Origin: Fusobacteriales bacterium
GTDB taxonomy: Bacteria > Fusobacteriota > Fusobacteriia > Fusobacteriales > Fusobacteriaceae
Direction: 5' to 3'
Length of the DNA stretch: 44,795 bases
NCBI GenBank assembly: GCA_020063625.1
Contig: JAICDD010000011.1
Span: 1-44,795, forward strand
Position numbers and translations under genes: made by a program. Under the pieces are notes generated by a model. The model had not been told where the DNA came from. It did no database searches and saw only the letters and a list, made by a program, of their open reading frames with translations. Below are positions 17,146 to 26,416 of the stretch, one piece after another. Within the stretch, counting starts at the first letter, position 1, and every line of letters starts with the position of its first letter.

Positions 17146-18156
17146 ATGAAAATTTTAGTTACTGGTGGTGCTGGTTATATAGGTAGTCATACTTGTGTTG
17201 AATTACTTAATAAAGATTATGAAATTATTGTTGTTGATAATTTTAGCAATAGTAAAATGGAATCTTTAAATAGAGTTAAAGAAATTACTAATAAAGATTT
17301 TAAAATATACAATGTAGATATGTGCGATTATGAAAATTTTGAAAAAATCTTTATAAATGAAAAAATAGATGGAGTAATTCATTTTGCTGGTTTAAAAGCT
17401 GTTGGAGAATCTGTGTCTATTCCTTTAAAATATTATCAAAATAATTTAATTTCTACTTTAAATCTTATAGAATTTATGAAAAAATATAATGTTAATAACT
17501 TAGTTTTTAGTTCATCTGCTACAGTTTATGGTGACCCAGAAATTATACCTATTCCAGAAACTGCAAAATTAAATGCTACAAATCCATATGGTAGAACAAA
17601 ATTAATGATAGAAGAAATCCTTAGAGATTTTTGTGTTGCTAACAAAGATTTTAATGTAGCTTTACTTAGATATTTTAATCCTATTGGTGCTCATAAAAGT
17701 GGAAAAATTGGTGAAGACCCAAATGGAATTCCTAACAATTTATTACCATATATTTCTCAAGTAGCTGTAGGAAAACTAAAAAAATTAAGAGTTTTTGGAA
17801 ATGATTATGATACAGTTGACGGAACAGGTGTTCGAGATTATATACATGTAGTAGATTTAGCTTTAGGACATATAAAAGCTATTGAAAAATTACTTACTAA
17901 TCCTGGTTTAGTTACTTATAATTTAGGAACTGGTAATGGTACTAGTGTACTTGAAATGATAAAAGCATTTGAAAAAGCTAGTGGTGTGAAAATAAATTAT
18001 GAAATAGTTGATAGACGTCCTGGAGATATTGCTAGTTGCTATGCAGATCCTACAAAAGCTAAATCAGAGCTTAATTGGGAAGCTAAATATAATATAGATG
18101 ATATGTGTATCGATACTTGGAATTGGCAAAAAAATAATCCAAATGGATATAATTAA
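17146..18156 (+). CDS. galE: UDP-glucose 4-epimerase
   Basis: Short-chain dehydrogenase-fold epimerase interconverting UDP-glucose and UDP-galactose. The NAD loop is GGAGYIGS (7-14), the catalytic serine region FSSSATVYG (121-129) and the YxxxK pair Y148/K152 (NPYGRTK). [18 protein letters not shown] is a GalE hallmark. Length (336) is normal. AAAGGGG precedes ATG 17146. It has its own promoter and terminator. Its product can feed the LPS cluster that starts on the other side of the terminator. Confidence 0.96.
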   Translation: MKILVTGGAGYIGSHTCVELLNKDYEIIVVDNFSNSKMESLNRVKEITNKDFKIYNVDMCDYENFEKIFINEKIDGVIHFAGLKAVGESVSIPLKYYQNNLISTLNLIEFMKKYNVNNLVFSSSATVYGDPEIIPIPETAKLNATNPYGRTKLMIEEILRDFCVANKDFNVALLRYFNPIGAHKSGKIGEDPNGIPNNLLPYISQVAVGKLKKLRVFGNDYDTVDGTGVRDYIHVVDLALGHIKAIEKLLTNPGLVTYNLGTGNGTSVLEMIKAFEKASGVKINYEIVDRRPGDIASCYADPTKAKSELNWEAKYNIDDMCIDTWNWQKNNPNGYN

Positions 18157-18185
18157 AACTAATATCATTAAAAATAAATGAATTT

Positions 18186-18216
18186 AACGAGCCCTTAATT
18201 TTAAAGGGCTCGTTTT
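18186..18216. terminator. Terminator between galE and the LPS cluster
   Basis: AACGAGCCCTT ... AAGGGCTCGTT with a short AT-rich loop and TTTTT after it. It lies between convergent genes, and the flanking A/T tracts are usable on both strands, although the T-tract is better for galE. Confidence 0.9.
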
Positions 18217-18247
18217 TAATTTGTTCAACAAACATTAACTTTCAATT

Positions 18248-19258
18248 TTATATATTTTTATTTATTATTTCAAATACTTTATCTGCAGTTAAATTTTTCA
18301 TACAACTAAAATGTTTTTTAGGACATTTTTTATCACCATGTAATGAACATGGAGAACATTTTTCATTTCCATATAAAAGTATCGAATTTTCATTGTATTC
18401 AAACATTCCTGGACTTGTAGGACCAAATATTACAAATGTTTTTGTTTTTACACCTCTAGCTATATGAAAAGGTCCACTATCATTTGTAACTACAAAATGT
18501 GCTTTACTAATAAGTGCTCCACTCTCTTTTAAATTTAACTTTCCAGCTAAATTTAAGCAAATATTATCACTCAATCTATTAATTTCATCTAATTCTTGTT
18601 CTTCTGATTTACTTCCTATTAATATAATATTATAATTATATTTTTCTTTAATTAATTTTGCTAAATTTGCAAAATTTTCTTTTGTCCATTTTTTAGTTTC
18701 TTTTGATGCTCCTGGTGCGAAAACTACAAAATTTTCTATTTTTAACTTTTCTATTCTTTCTAAATGTTCTTTTAAAAAGTTAAATTCTAAATTTTCCCCA
18801 TTATAATAAATATTGTATTTTTCTAAAGGTTTAAAATAATTTTTTACTATTGTATTATCTACTCTATATTTTATTAACCTTAATTTTACTAATAACGATT
18901 TCCACCATTTTCTTTTTGTATATGTTAATACTTCATTATTATCTCTATCTTTTAAAAGTTTTGATATATATATTGAACGAAATTTATTATGCAAATCTAT
19001 TACTAAATCATACTTAGTTTCTAGTTTATCATTTACAAAATTTTGTATTCCACTTTTTCCTTTATATTTGTCTTTTTCAAATATTATTAAATTATTAATA
19101 TTTGAGTTATATGTAATAGCATCTTTAAATTTATCCATTACTATAAAATCAATATCCCAATTTGGATATCTCTTTTTTATTTCTATTAAAACTGGTGTTG
19201 TAAGTATTATATCTCCTATTGAGCTAAGTCTAATAATCAATACTTTTTTTCTATTCAT
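18248..19258 (-). CDS. Glycosyltransferase family 9, LPS heptosyltransferase-like
   Basis: 336-residue GT-B transferase of family 9, which adds heptose from ADP-heptose to the LPS core on the cytoplasmic face. It opens with VLIIRLSSIGDIILTTPVLIEIKKRYP, the canonical GT9 start. The donor-site motif VTNDSGPFHIARG lies in the C-terminal half. Near the end comes a cysteine cluster, CSPCSLHGDKKCPKKHFSC, shared with the next gene upstream. ATG 19258 is chosen (GGAG 6 bases upstream), overlapping the previous stop by 8 bases. It is the last gene of the LPS cluster. Which heptose it adds cannot be decided. Confidence 0.88.
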   Translation of the reverse strand: MNRKKVLIIRLSSIGDIILTTPVLIEIKKRYPNWDIDFIVMDKFKDAITYNSNINNLIIFEKDKYKGKSGIQNFVNDKLETKYDLVIDLHNKFRSIYISKLLKDRDNNEVLTYTKRKWWKSLLVKLRLIKYRVDNTIVKNYFKPLEKYNIYYNGENLEFNFLKEHLERIEKLKIENFVVFAPGASKETKKWTKENFANLAKLIKEKYNYNIILIGSKSEEQELDEINRLSDNICLNLAGKLNLKESGALISKAHFVVTNDSGPFHIARGVKTKTFVIFGPTSPGMFEYNENSILLYGNEKCSPCSLHGDKKCPKKHFSCMKNLTADKVFEIINKNI

Positions 19259-20270
19259 TATTTTCTCCAAGTTTTTTTACTATTTTTTCATATACATATT
19301 CTGGTTTTATATCTTTCATACATTTAAAATGTCCTTCTGGGCAATTATTTCCCCCATGAAGTCCACATGGTCTACAGTACAACCCTTTATTCTCTATAAT
19401 TTCAGAATTTTTACTCCAAGGATAAAATCCAAGCTCTTTTACAGTTGCTCCAAATATAGCAAATATATAAGGTTTATTAAAAGCACTTGCTATATGTATA
19501 GGTGAACTATCATTAGTAAGGACTATATCTGCTCTTTTCATTATTTCTGCAAGGTCTAAAAGTGAAGTTTTCCCTATTAAATTAATACTATTTTTAGTTT
19601 GTATTAAATCTAATTTTTCTTCATCTTTTCCACCAATTAATACAACTTTTATATTGTCTTTTGTTTCTAATTTTTTAATAATTTCATTAAAATATTCTGT
19701 AGGCCACATCTTAGTAAACCACTTACTACCTGGTGCTATCACCACTATTTTTTGATTTTTAATGCTGTTTTTTTCAAAAATTTCATCTATTTTTTCTTGA
19801 TTTTCTCTATTTGGAAAAAGTTCTATTTGTTTTTCTAATTTTTCTTCATTTTCTACTTGTAGTAATTTTAATAATCTATCTACTTCATGTAAATCTTTTC
19901 TATACTCTACTAGTTTACTTAAAAATATTTTACCTTCACTATTTTTATATCCTATTCTTACAGGTATTTTACTAAAAAATACTATTAGTGAACTCCTTAA
20001 ATATCTATGTGGAATAAAGACGATATCATATTTTTGTTTTTTTAATTTTTTAATTAAATTAAAAGCTCCTTTTATTCCTTTATCTACTCCTCTTTTATCA
20101 TATACAATTATATTATCTAAATAAGGATTGTTCTGTAAAATCAAACTTCCTGCTTTTGTAGTCACATAATCAATTTTACAATTATATAGTTTTTTTATAT
20201 TTTTTATTAACGGAGTAGATAAAACAATATCTCCAATAAATGCTGTATGAAAAACAAGTATTTTTTTCAT
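19251..20270 (-). CDS. waaF: LPS heptosyltransferase (WaaF/WaaC-like, GT9)
   Basis: 339 residues beginning ILVFHTAFIGDIVLSTPLIKNIKKLY, a GT9 N-terminus. VIAPGSKWFTKMWP and VLTNDSSPIHIASAFNKP are the motifs closest to heptosyltransferase II/I. The C-terminal cysteine set (YCRPCGLHGGNNCPEGHFKC) matches many bacterial WaaF-like proteins. GAGGTAA stands upstream of ATG 20270. A 477-base repeat block separates it from the PAP2 gene, so it may be transcribed separately. The waaF symbol is tentative between II and I types. Confidence 0.82.
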   Translation of the reverse strand: MKKILVFHTAFIGDIVLSTPLIKNIKKLYNCKIDYVTTKAGSLILQNNPYLDNIIVYDKRGVDKGIKGAFNLIKKLKKQKYDIVFIPHRYLRSSLIVFFSKIPVRIGYKNSEGKIFLSKLVEYRKDLHEVDRLLKLLQVENEEKLEKQIELFPNRENQEKIDEIFEKNSIKNQKIVVIAPGSKWFTKMWPTEYFNEIIKKLETKDNIKVVLIGGKDEEKLDLIQTKNSINLIGKTSLLDLAEIMKRADIVLTNDSSPIHIASAFNKPYIFAIFGATVKELGFYPWSKNSEIIENKGLYCRPCGLHGGNNCPEGHFKCMKDIKPEYVYEKIVKKLGENNE

Positions 20271-20747
20271 TTAAATTTACCTCTATTTTTATTTAATATT
20301 TTTTGTCACAAATTACACGAAGAAACTCAAATTTTTCCTTACACAAAGAGCACGAAGAAAATCTCTTAGGACCACGAAGATTTATATTTTTTGAAATCAC
20401 AGGCATAGCTTTCGATATTTTTCTGTGAAAAACATCTTAGATAAACACAAGATTTTACATAGGATTTTATTTTGTGTTCATCAGTGCCCATCTCGTGGTT
20501 CCTATTTTTCTCTTTGTGGTTCTGGTTTTATATCTTTGTGTTCTTCGTGTAACCCATTTATCAAGAAAATCTAATATCCTCCGAAAAGGCGCTTTTCAAT
20601 CCTTCTCACTCTTCACTTCTTACTTCTCACTTTTATCAGTGATAATCCGCCTTTTTCCGTGGCTAAATTCTAATTCTTCTCATTTCTCACTAATTTTTCA
20701 TTGTCCATCTCGTGGTTCCACAATTCTTTTTCTTTGTGGCTTCTTCT
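20271..20747. repeat. Repeat-filled intergenic region inside the LPS cluster
   Basis: No gene is supported. Recognisable modules are 'tacacgaagaaac', 'acacaaagagcacgaag', a module at 20398-20442 found inverted at 44644-44689, 'tctttgtgttcttcgtgtaac' (near 20533), 'catttatcaagaaaat...aatatcctccgaaaa' (about 20554-20586), a pyrimidine-rich 'cttctcactcttcac' stretch and 'ccgcctttttccgtgg' near 20647. The right arm of the long inverted repeat is well preserved, and the left arm is separated from it by an insertion. Confidence 0.8.
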
Positions 20748-21536
20748 CTACAATCTAATATGATTTCTCTTTTTCTTATATAATACTGATTTATCAAATC
20801 CAAATATATAATAAAATGCTATTCCTGTAAAATACATCATAAATCCAGCCCAAATTACATCACTTAAAAAATGTCCACCTTGTATGTTTCTTCCTATTCC
20901 CATAATAAGCCCATAAATAATACCAAAATATAGCCAAAATAATCTAGTTTTTCTTTTTTTTACATAAAAAAATGGAAACATCATAAAAAATCCTACTGAT
21001 GCATGACCTGCTGGAAAAGAATTATATTTTCCTTTTATTTTGTATAAATCTCTAAATTTATCCCATCCTACAGCACCTTGTTTTGTTTCTAACATTTTTT
21101 CACTTTTTTCACTAAGGACTAGTTTTCCTTTTTTTACAGGTGGTATATAATTTGCTTCTCCTCCAAATTCTACTATTTGTCTTGGTCTTGGTCTTCCCCA
21201 ATACTCTTTAAATATTGCATTTACAATTATTCCAGAACCTACTAACATATACAAAAATACAAAAAGTGCTATTTTTCTATAATCTCTAAATGAAGATATA
21301 AAAAAACTTAAAATGTAAAAAACTACCCCTATTAAAGCTGATAGTATTCCAGGTACAGGTCCATAATTATAAAAGAATTTTACTATTTTCAAATTATCTA
21401 AATACCATTTTCCCTCTTTATAAAATAATTTTTGCCATGCTATATCTAGGTCAGTTACATAAAAAGGGATAGTAAGTAGAACTGCTAAAATTATTGGAAA
21501 AATAATTAACATAAACTTATTTTCTTTAGTTTTCAT
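20748..21536 (-). CDS. PAP2-family membrane phosphatase
   Basis: Integral membrane phosphatase with about six hydrophobic segments. The three-part catalytic signature is complete: KEYWGRPRP (motif 1), SFPAGHAS (motif 2) and GRNIQGGHFLSD (motif 3). The active site faces the periplasm in this family. Relatives remove phosphate from lipid A (LpxE/LpxF), undecaprenyl diphosphate or phosphatidylglycerol phosphate. Position within the LPS cluster, next to a core kinase, favours an LPS or lipid-carrier substrate, but this is inference. ATG 21536 (262 residues) has GGAG 7 bases upstream; TTG 21542 is too close to that site. Confidence 0.88.
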   Translation of the reverse strand: MKTKENKFMLIIFPIILAVLLTIPFYVTDLDIAWQKLFYKEGKWYLDNLKIVKFFYNYGPVPGILSALIGVVFYILSFFISSFRDYRKIALFVFLYMLVGSGIIVNAIFKEYWGRPRPRQIVEFGGEANYIPPVKKGKLVLSEKSEKMLETKQGAVGWDKFRDLYKIKGKYNSFPAGHASVGFFMMFPFFYVKKRKTRLFWLYFGIIYGLIMGIGRNIQGGHFLSDVIWAGFMMYFTGIAFYYIFGFDKSVLYKKKRNHIRL

Positions 21537-21546
21537 ATTCAAACTC

Positions 21547-22236
21547 CTATTTATTTAATATTTTTTTTAGCTTTTTACTTAGTTTTCTTTTAATTCTAAA
21601 AAAATTATAAAGGAACTTAGCTAATTTAAAAGAAATCTTATTTAATTCTATATATTTATATGCTTCTGAAATATCTACAGCAAATTTTATATACTCCATA
21701 TTTTCTAATATTTTAGATATAAATATATTTTTTTTCTTTAAGCTCGTATCTATAGTTATTAATTCAGCTTCATTCTTTAAAAAATTTCTTTTTTGAGGAT
21801 CGTTATGTAAATAGCCTAATTTATGAATCTTTTTTAATAAATCAATCACTTCTTTTGCGTCTTCCTTTGTTACTACAGTTCCCTCTATATATTCATATAT
21901 CATAAAAGAATCAAATACCATTCCATATTTTCTATACTCTATCCCTGCTATTGGTTTATTAGTTTTTATACCATTTTTTAATAAAATTTCCATACTTTTA
22001 AGATTTTTTAATATTTCACTTTTTCTAAATAATGTTAAAAACCTAATCCATTTTCTTTTGTTTTTTTCTACAGGTATTTTTATTACTATTTTTTTATTAT
22101 CATAATTTATTAATTTCACAACACTTCTTGTTGAATCTTTTAATATTTCTCCTGAAAGATTATAGATTTTTTCTAATTCTTTAATACTGTATTTTTTTTC
22201 TGTAAAGTTATATATCTTAGTTTTATAATTCTTCAT
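21547..22236 (-). CDS. LPS core kinase, RfaY/WaaY-like
   Basis: 229-residue small protein-kinase-fold enzyme. It has the lysine strand KKIVIKIPVEKNKRKWIRFLT, the hinge MIYEYIEGT, the catalytic loop LGYLHNDPQKRNFL (HxDxxxxN form) and IDTS in place of DFG. This combination is that of the RfaY family, which phosphorylates heptose in the LPS core. The C-terminus is very basic (FRIKRKLSKKLKKILNK), suggesting membrane-surface binding. It is 11 bases from the PAP2 gene, so phosphate addition and removal functions are co-encoded. Confidence 0.85.
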   Translation of the reverse strand: MKNYKTKIYNFTEKKYSIKELEKIYNLSGEILKDSTRSVVKLINYDNKKIVIKIPVEKNKRKWIRFLTLFRKSEILKNLKSMEILLKNGIKTNKPIAGIEYRKYGMVFDSFMIYEYIEGTVVTKEDAKEVIDLLKKIHKLGYLHNDPQKRNFLKNEAELITIDTSLKKKNIFISKILENMEYIKFAVDISEAYKYIELNKISFKLAKFLYNFFRIKRKLSKKLKKILNK

Positions 22237-22248
22237 TTAATGAAACTC

Positions 22249-23205
22249 CTATTTTTCTTTTTTTAAAAGAATATAATTTCTAAATCCTCCTAGTTGTCTT
22301 CCACCTATAATTTTTTGTTCTATAAATGTTAAAATTCTATATTTAAGTTTTTCATGCTTATGTTTTTTTCTATAAGGATTTGGTTCTCCAGAATATTGTA
22401 ACTTATCTTTCCAATTAAATTTTTCTATCCATTCTTTCATTACTTTTGGGTGTGTTTCATTAAAAATAGCTAATTTATCTAAAGGTCCATAATCAAATTC
22501 ATTAGGAGCATTTTTATAAATTTCTGCTACTTTTTTAGAACCTTTATGTACTGTATCTAAAGCTTGTTTTTTAGCCTGCATATATTGAGGAGGTCTTACC
22601 CAGCCATAATGATAAATATATGCATCTATTTCTACAACTTTTAATTTATAAGTTCCCTCTTGCTGTCTATAATTTATACCATCAAAATTAGGAATTCTTC
22701 TAAATGATTGAGCTGATTCCCAAGAATGGATTTCAGGATCATTTCTTATTATTCTTATCTCTTTTGGATACCATCCATGTGAAATATGATAATGATCATA
22801 ATCCCCCCAAAAATGTTTGTATTTAAATAAAAAACCTTCTACTTCTTTATTTTTTTTATATTTTTTACAAGCTTCTACTATTGTATCTAAATATTTTTCA
22901 TGAACTACTTCATCTGCTTGCAAATAAAATAACCATTCTCCTTTACATGCATTTTTAGCTATGTCAGTTTGATGAGCATTTTCCATTCCATTTGGATATT
23001 TTTCTAAATCCCAGACTGTATCAATTATCTTTATTTTATCAGAACCTATACTTTCTATTAATTCTCTAGTATTGTCTCCTTCATCACAATCGCCAATTGC
23101 TATTACAAATTCATCTACAATAGGTAAAATAGACATAACTGCTTCTTTTATAGGATAATAAAGTTTTGAAGCATTTTTAATCATACTAAAACCACTAATT
23201 AACAT
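22249..23205 (-). CDS. Glycosyltransferase family 2
   Basis: 318-residue GT-A transferase. ISGFSMIKNASKLYYPIKEAVMSILP starts the Rossmann-like nucleotide site. YLQADEVVHE contains the metal-binding DxD equivalent (here ADE). Later conserved parts include KHFWGDYDHY and a histidine/tryptophan-rich YIYHYGWVRPPQYM. Similar proteins occur in LPS and capsule clusters, often annotated only as glycosyltransferase. The sugar is unknown. AAGGAG precedes ATG 23205. Confidence 0.85.
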   Translation of the reverse strand: MLISGFSMIKNASKLYYPIKEAVMSILPIVDEFVIAIGDCDEGDNTRELIESIGSDKIKIIDTVWDLEKYPNGMENAHQTDIAKNACKGEWLFYLQADEVVHEKYLDTIVEACKKYKKNKEVEGFLFKYKHFWGDYDHYHISHGWYPKEIRIIRNDPEIHSWESAQSFRRIPNFDGINYRQQEGTYKLKVVEIDAYIYHYGWVRPPQYMQAKKQALDTVHKGSKKVAEIYKNAPNEFDYGPLDKLAIFNETHPKVMKEWIEKFNWKDKLQYSGEPNPYRKKHKHEKLKYRILTFIEQKIIGGRQLGGFRNYILLKKEK

Positions 23206-23220
23206 TTTATTACACTCCTT

Positions 23221-24291
23221 TTATTTTTTTACAATTTTTAAATCTAAAATCATTTTTTCTATTTTATTTATTACTAAATCGGGCTTAAGATTATACCTTT
23301 CTTTTAAAGAATCTTCATTTTTTTTACTAATTCTATATTTCTCATATTCTATATCACTCATATTATATACATCTTTTAATTCTATTATTCTATGATATCT
23401 ACCTTCATTAGGTATCCAAAATTTCTTATTTAATTTCAAATACGCTATTGTAAATGTTGGTTTTCCTACTGCTTCTGCTATATGTCTTGGTCCTCCTTCA
23501 TTTCCTATATATATATCTATATTAGAAAAAAGTGTTGCCAATTCTCTTATATTATATGTATCTATATTTTCAAAAACATTTTCTTTTTTATCTATCATAT
23601 TTTTTATTTCTTCAGCATATTTTCTTTCCTCTGGACTATTGTGAAGTATTACATTTACATTATATTTTTTTATAAAATAGTTGATTACTTCTACAAAATA
23701 CTCTTTTGGCCATATTTTATAATCTCTTCTACTATTTACACCAAATGCAAATATTGGTTTAGAAAAATCCACACCTTTTTCTATCATTCTATTTTTTAAA
23801 ATTTGTTTTTCTTCATTTTTTAAATATATTCTTATATTTTTTTCAAAATTATCCCAATTTTCATCTATCCCTTTTAACAAATAATTTCTATTATCTATTG
23901 AAGTCATATTTTGAGGTCTTTTTATTCTTATATTATAAATTAGTTTATTTAAAAATTTATCTTTTTCTACTGTTATTCTTTTTTTTCCATTTATAATCCA
24001 AGTCATAATTGCTGTATGTGGCGTATGAAGTAAATCTATTATTACATCGTACTTTTCAGCTCTTAATTTCAAAAGCTTATTTGTTATTAAAAATAATAAA
24101 TTTTGTTGTTCTTTTTTATTTAAAATTATAATTTTATTTAAATGTGGATTTCCCTCTATTAATTTAGATGTATGTTCATAAACCATGTAGTCAATTTTTG
24201 CTTCAGGATATCTTTTTTTTATATTTTCAAATAAACATGTAGAGATTAAAACATCTCCTATCTGTTTTAATTGTATTAATAGTATTTTCAT
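23221..24291 (-). CDS. Glycosyltransferase family 9, WaaQ-like heptosyltransferase
   Basis: 356 residues beginning ILLIQLKQIGDVLISTCLFENIKKRYP, a clear GT9 start. FAFGVNSRRDYKIWPKEYF and IGNEGGPRHIAEAVGKPTF mark the donor-binding half. It lacks the C-terminal cysteine cluster of the two other GT9 genes in this cluster and is closest in layout to WaaQ (heptosyltransferase III). This is the third GT9 gene here, so the core probably carries several heptose-like residues. AAGGAG precedes ATG 24291. Confidence 0.85.
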   Translation of the reverse strand: MKILLIQLKQIGDVLISTCLFENIKKRYPEAKIDYMVYEHTSKLIEGNPHLNKIIILNKKEQQNLLFLITNKLLKLRAEKYDVIIDLLHTPHTAIMTWIINGKKRITVEKDKFLNKLIYNIRIKRPQNMTSIDNRNYLLKGIDENWDNFEKNIRIYLKNEEKQILKNRMIEKGVDFSKPIFAFGVNSRRDYKIWPKEYFVEVINYFIKKYNVNVILHNSPEERKYAEEIKNMIDKKENVFENIDTYNIRELATLFSNIDIYIGNEGGPRHIAEAVGKPTFTIAYLKLNKKFWIPNEGRYHRIIELKDVYNMSDIEYEKYRISKKNEDSLKERYNLKPDLVINKIEKMILDLKIVKK

Positions 24292-24310
24292 TGAATCTCC
24301 TTTTTAAGGT

Positions 24311-26296
24311 TTAATTCTTTTTATTTTTTTCTATTCCTAATTCACAAAAATATTTTCCTTCTTTTACTTTTCTTTCATATATCTCTTTATTTTTTTTTGC
24401 TGCTTCTTCTCTATCACCTTTTTCATGATATAAATGATACTCTATAACTTTTCTTTTTATACAATTAAACTTTAATCCTTTTAATCGTAATCTACTCTCT
24501 ATATCTTTATCTTCACCATAATAAGGTCCTTCATATTCTTCATCAAAACCATTTACTTCATATAAATCTTTTTTACTTACCATAAAATTACATCCATAAA
24601 CTCCACTTTTCCTTTTAGATGTAATAAAAGGAATATAAAATGCTTCTTCTTTTCTTTTACATTTAGTTAATAATATTATTGGTAAACTTAAAAGAAATAA
24701 TTTTTTTGTTTTTACTAATTTTTCTGTTAAATTTTTACTTATATGGGTTCTTCTGCCAAATAAGACATAATTTTCTTTAATATTTTTTACATATTGATAT
24801 ATAAATTTATTATGCAATACACAATCACCATCAATAAATATTATATGGCTTCCTTCAGCTTCTTTTATTGCTTTATTTAATATTTTATTTTTTCTAAATC
24901 CTCTATCTTCTTGAGTTACATGTTTTATTACAAATTTATAATCATGTTTTACTTTTTCTATGTAATCTTTCATCTCTTTTCCATTATTATCTTCTGCAAC
25001 TATTATTTCAAAATTTTTATATACTTGATTTTTTAATGATCTTAAAATCAAATCTAAATAATCAATATTTTTATAGACACTTATTACTAAAGATATTTTT
25101 GTTGATTCTTCTTCTTTAAATATATAAGCTAATGCAACTAAAAAATAAAAAACATATGCTCCATGTGAAAATAATTCTGTATGAAATATTTGTGTAAAAT
25201 AAAATCCTATAATTCCAGATAAAATTCCTATTTCTATAGACTTTTGTTCTATATTTTTAGTTTTTATCCTTTTTAAAATCTCTACAACTATATTAATATT
25301 AAATATGAGGAATAAAACAAAAAATATAAGCCCTAAATCTATTAATATTTGTAAAAAATTGTTATGTACATTCGTTCCGTATTTTATCCCCCATTTATTT
25401 TGTTTCTGGTATTCTTCATCTTGCTTATAATAGTATTCTTTCATTTTTGTATATACATTTTTTCTTCCTGCTCCAATTAATAAATTTTCAGATATCACTC
25501 CTTTTGCTATATTCCACATTTGAAGCCTAGATATATTTGAAATGTCTGTTTTAGTATTTGATATGCTCTTTACTCTACTTATAATTCTTTTATTATTAAG
25601 TGTATAATCTCCTATAAATATTAAACTTAATATAAAGAGTATTAGTACTTTTTTATTTTTTGATAATAAAATAAAAGTTATTATTGATACAAAAAAACCT
25701 AGCCATGAGCCTCTAGATTTTGTTAATAATAATGCTATAAAACTTAATATAGTATTTATAAAAATAAAAAAATTTAATATTTTTATTTTTTTATATACTT
25801 TGAAAAAAATCAATGAAATATTAAACATAACTACAAGCAATAATATATCGCCTTCTCTTCCTGGACCAAAAAAAGCTCCAAATCTTTGATTTATATCTTT
25901 AAATGTAGAAAAACCATATATTAAATTTATTAATACTCCTATTTCAAAAAAACAAATAATTTTTTTTATATTTTTTAACTCTAAATATGGAAAAAGTACA
26001 AATGGAACTAAAAAATAATAATATTTTCCTAAATAATTATTAAATCCACCTTCATTAAAAATTGTGATAATAAAACCTATTAAATATAAGCTTATTCCAT
26101 ATTTTGATATTAAATTTATATATTTATTATTTTTTTTTAATAATATATATATAATTGTGATAATTAATAGTAAACTCGCAGTTATATTTGATAATGCTTT
26201 TGATGTAAAAATTGATAAAATAAATACATATAAGACTAGTATTCCTGTATTTATAAGTTTATTCGAAAAAGTTTGTTTCAATTTTAAAGTACTCAT
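24311..26296 (-). CDS. Fusion of O-antigen ligase (WaaL-type) and family 2 glycosyltransferase
   Basis: A 661-residue two-domain protein in one uninterrupted frame. Residues ~12-393 are a polytopic membrane domain (10-12 hydrophobic segments) with the Wzy_C/WaaL marks: TKSRGSWLGF (R195) and the long periplasmic loop ending NVHNNFLQIL (H311), the ligase's proposed catalytic region. Residues ~399-661 are a GT2 domain: ISLVISVYKN, AEDNNG, FIDGDC (489-491) and a C-terminal GT7C-like part with YGCNFMVSK and YYGEDKDIESRLRLKG. Ligases normally join polymer to lipid A-core in the periplasm, while GT2 uses nucleotide sugars in the cytoplasm, so the domains should face opposite sides. No separate start with a ribosome site is seen at the junction. 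AAGGAG precedes ATG 26296. Confidence 0.82.
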   Translation of the reverse strand: MSTLKLKQTFSNKLINTGILVLYVFILSIFTSKALSNITASLLLIITIIYILLKKNNKYINLISKYGISLYLIGFIITIFNEGGFNNYLGKYYYFLVPFVLFPYLELKNIKKIICFFEIGVLINLIYGFSTFKDINQRFGAFFGPGREGDILLLVVMFNISLIFFKVYKKIKILNFFIFINTILSFIALLLTKSRGSWLGFFVSIITFILLSKNKKVLILFILSLIFIGDYTLNNKRIISRVKSISNTKTDISNISRLQMWNIAKGVISENLLIGAGRKNVYTKMKEYYYKQDEEYQKQNKWGIKYGTNVHNNFLQILIDLGLIFFVLFLIFNINIVVEILKRIKTKNIEQKSIEIGILSGIIGFYFTQIFHTELFSHGAYVFYFLVALAYIFKEEESTKISLVISVYKNIDYLDLILRSLKNQVYKNFEIIVAEDNNGKEMKDYIEKVKHDYKFVIKHVTQEDRGFRKNKILNKAIKEAEGSHIIFIDGDCVLHNKFIYQYVKNIKENYVLFGRRTHISKNLTEKLVKTKKLFLLSLPIILLTKCKRKEEAFYIPFITSKRKSGVYGCNFMVSKKDLYEVNGFDEEYEGPYYGEDKDIESRLRLKGLKFNCIKRKVIEYHLYHEKGDREEAAKKNKEIYERKVKEGKYFCELGIEKNKKN

Positions 26297-26416
26297 ATTA
26301 ATCTCCTTATAACTAATATTATTAAAAAAATTAAATCTATTTAACTTTTTTATTATTCATTTTACTAAATTTAATATTTAAAACCTTTTATTTACATAAT
26401 ATACTCCTAATTTTTC

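Noticed and set aside
24311-26296. Splitting the ligase-glycosyltransferase into two genes
   Set aside because: The frame is continuous, and I find no start codon with a ribosome site at the GT2 domain boundary.
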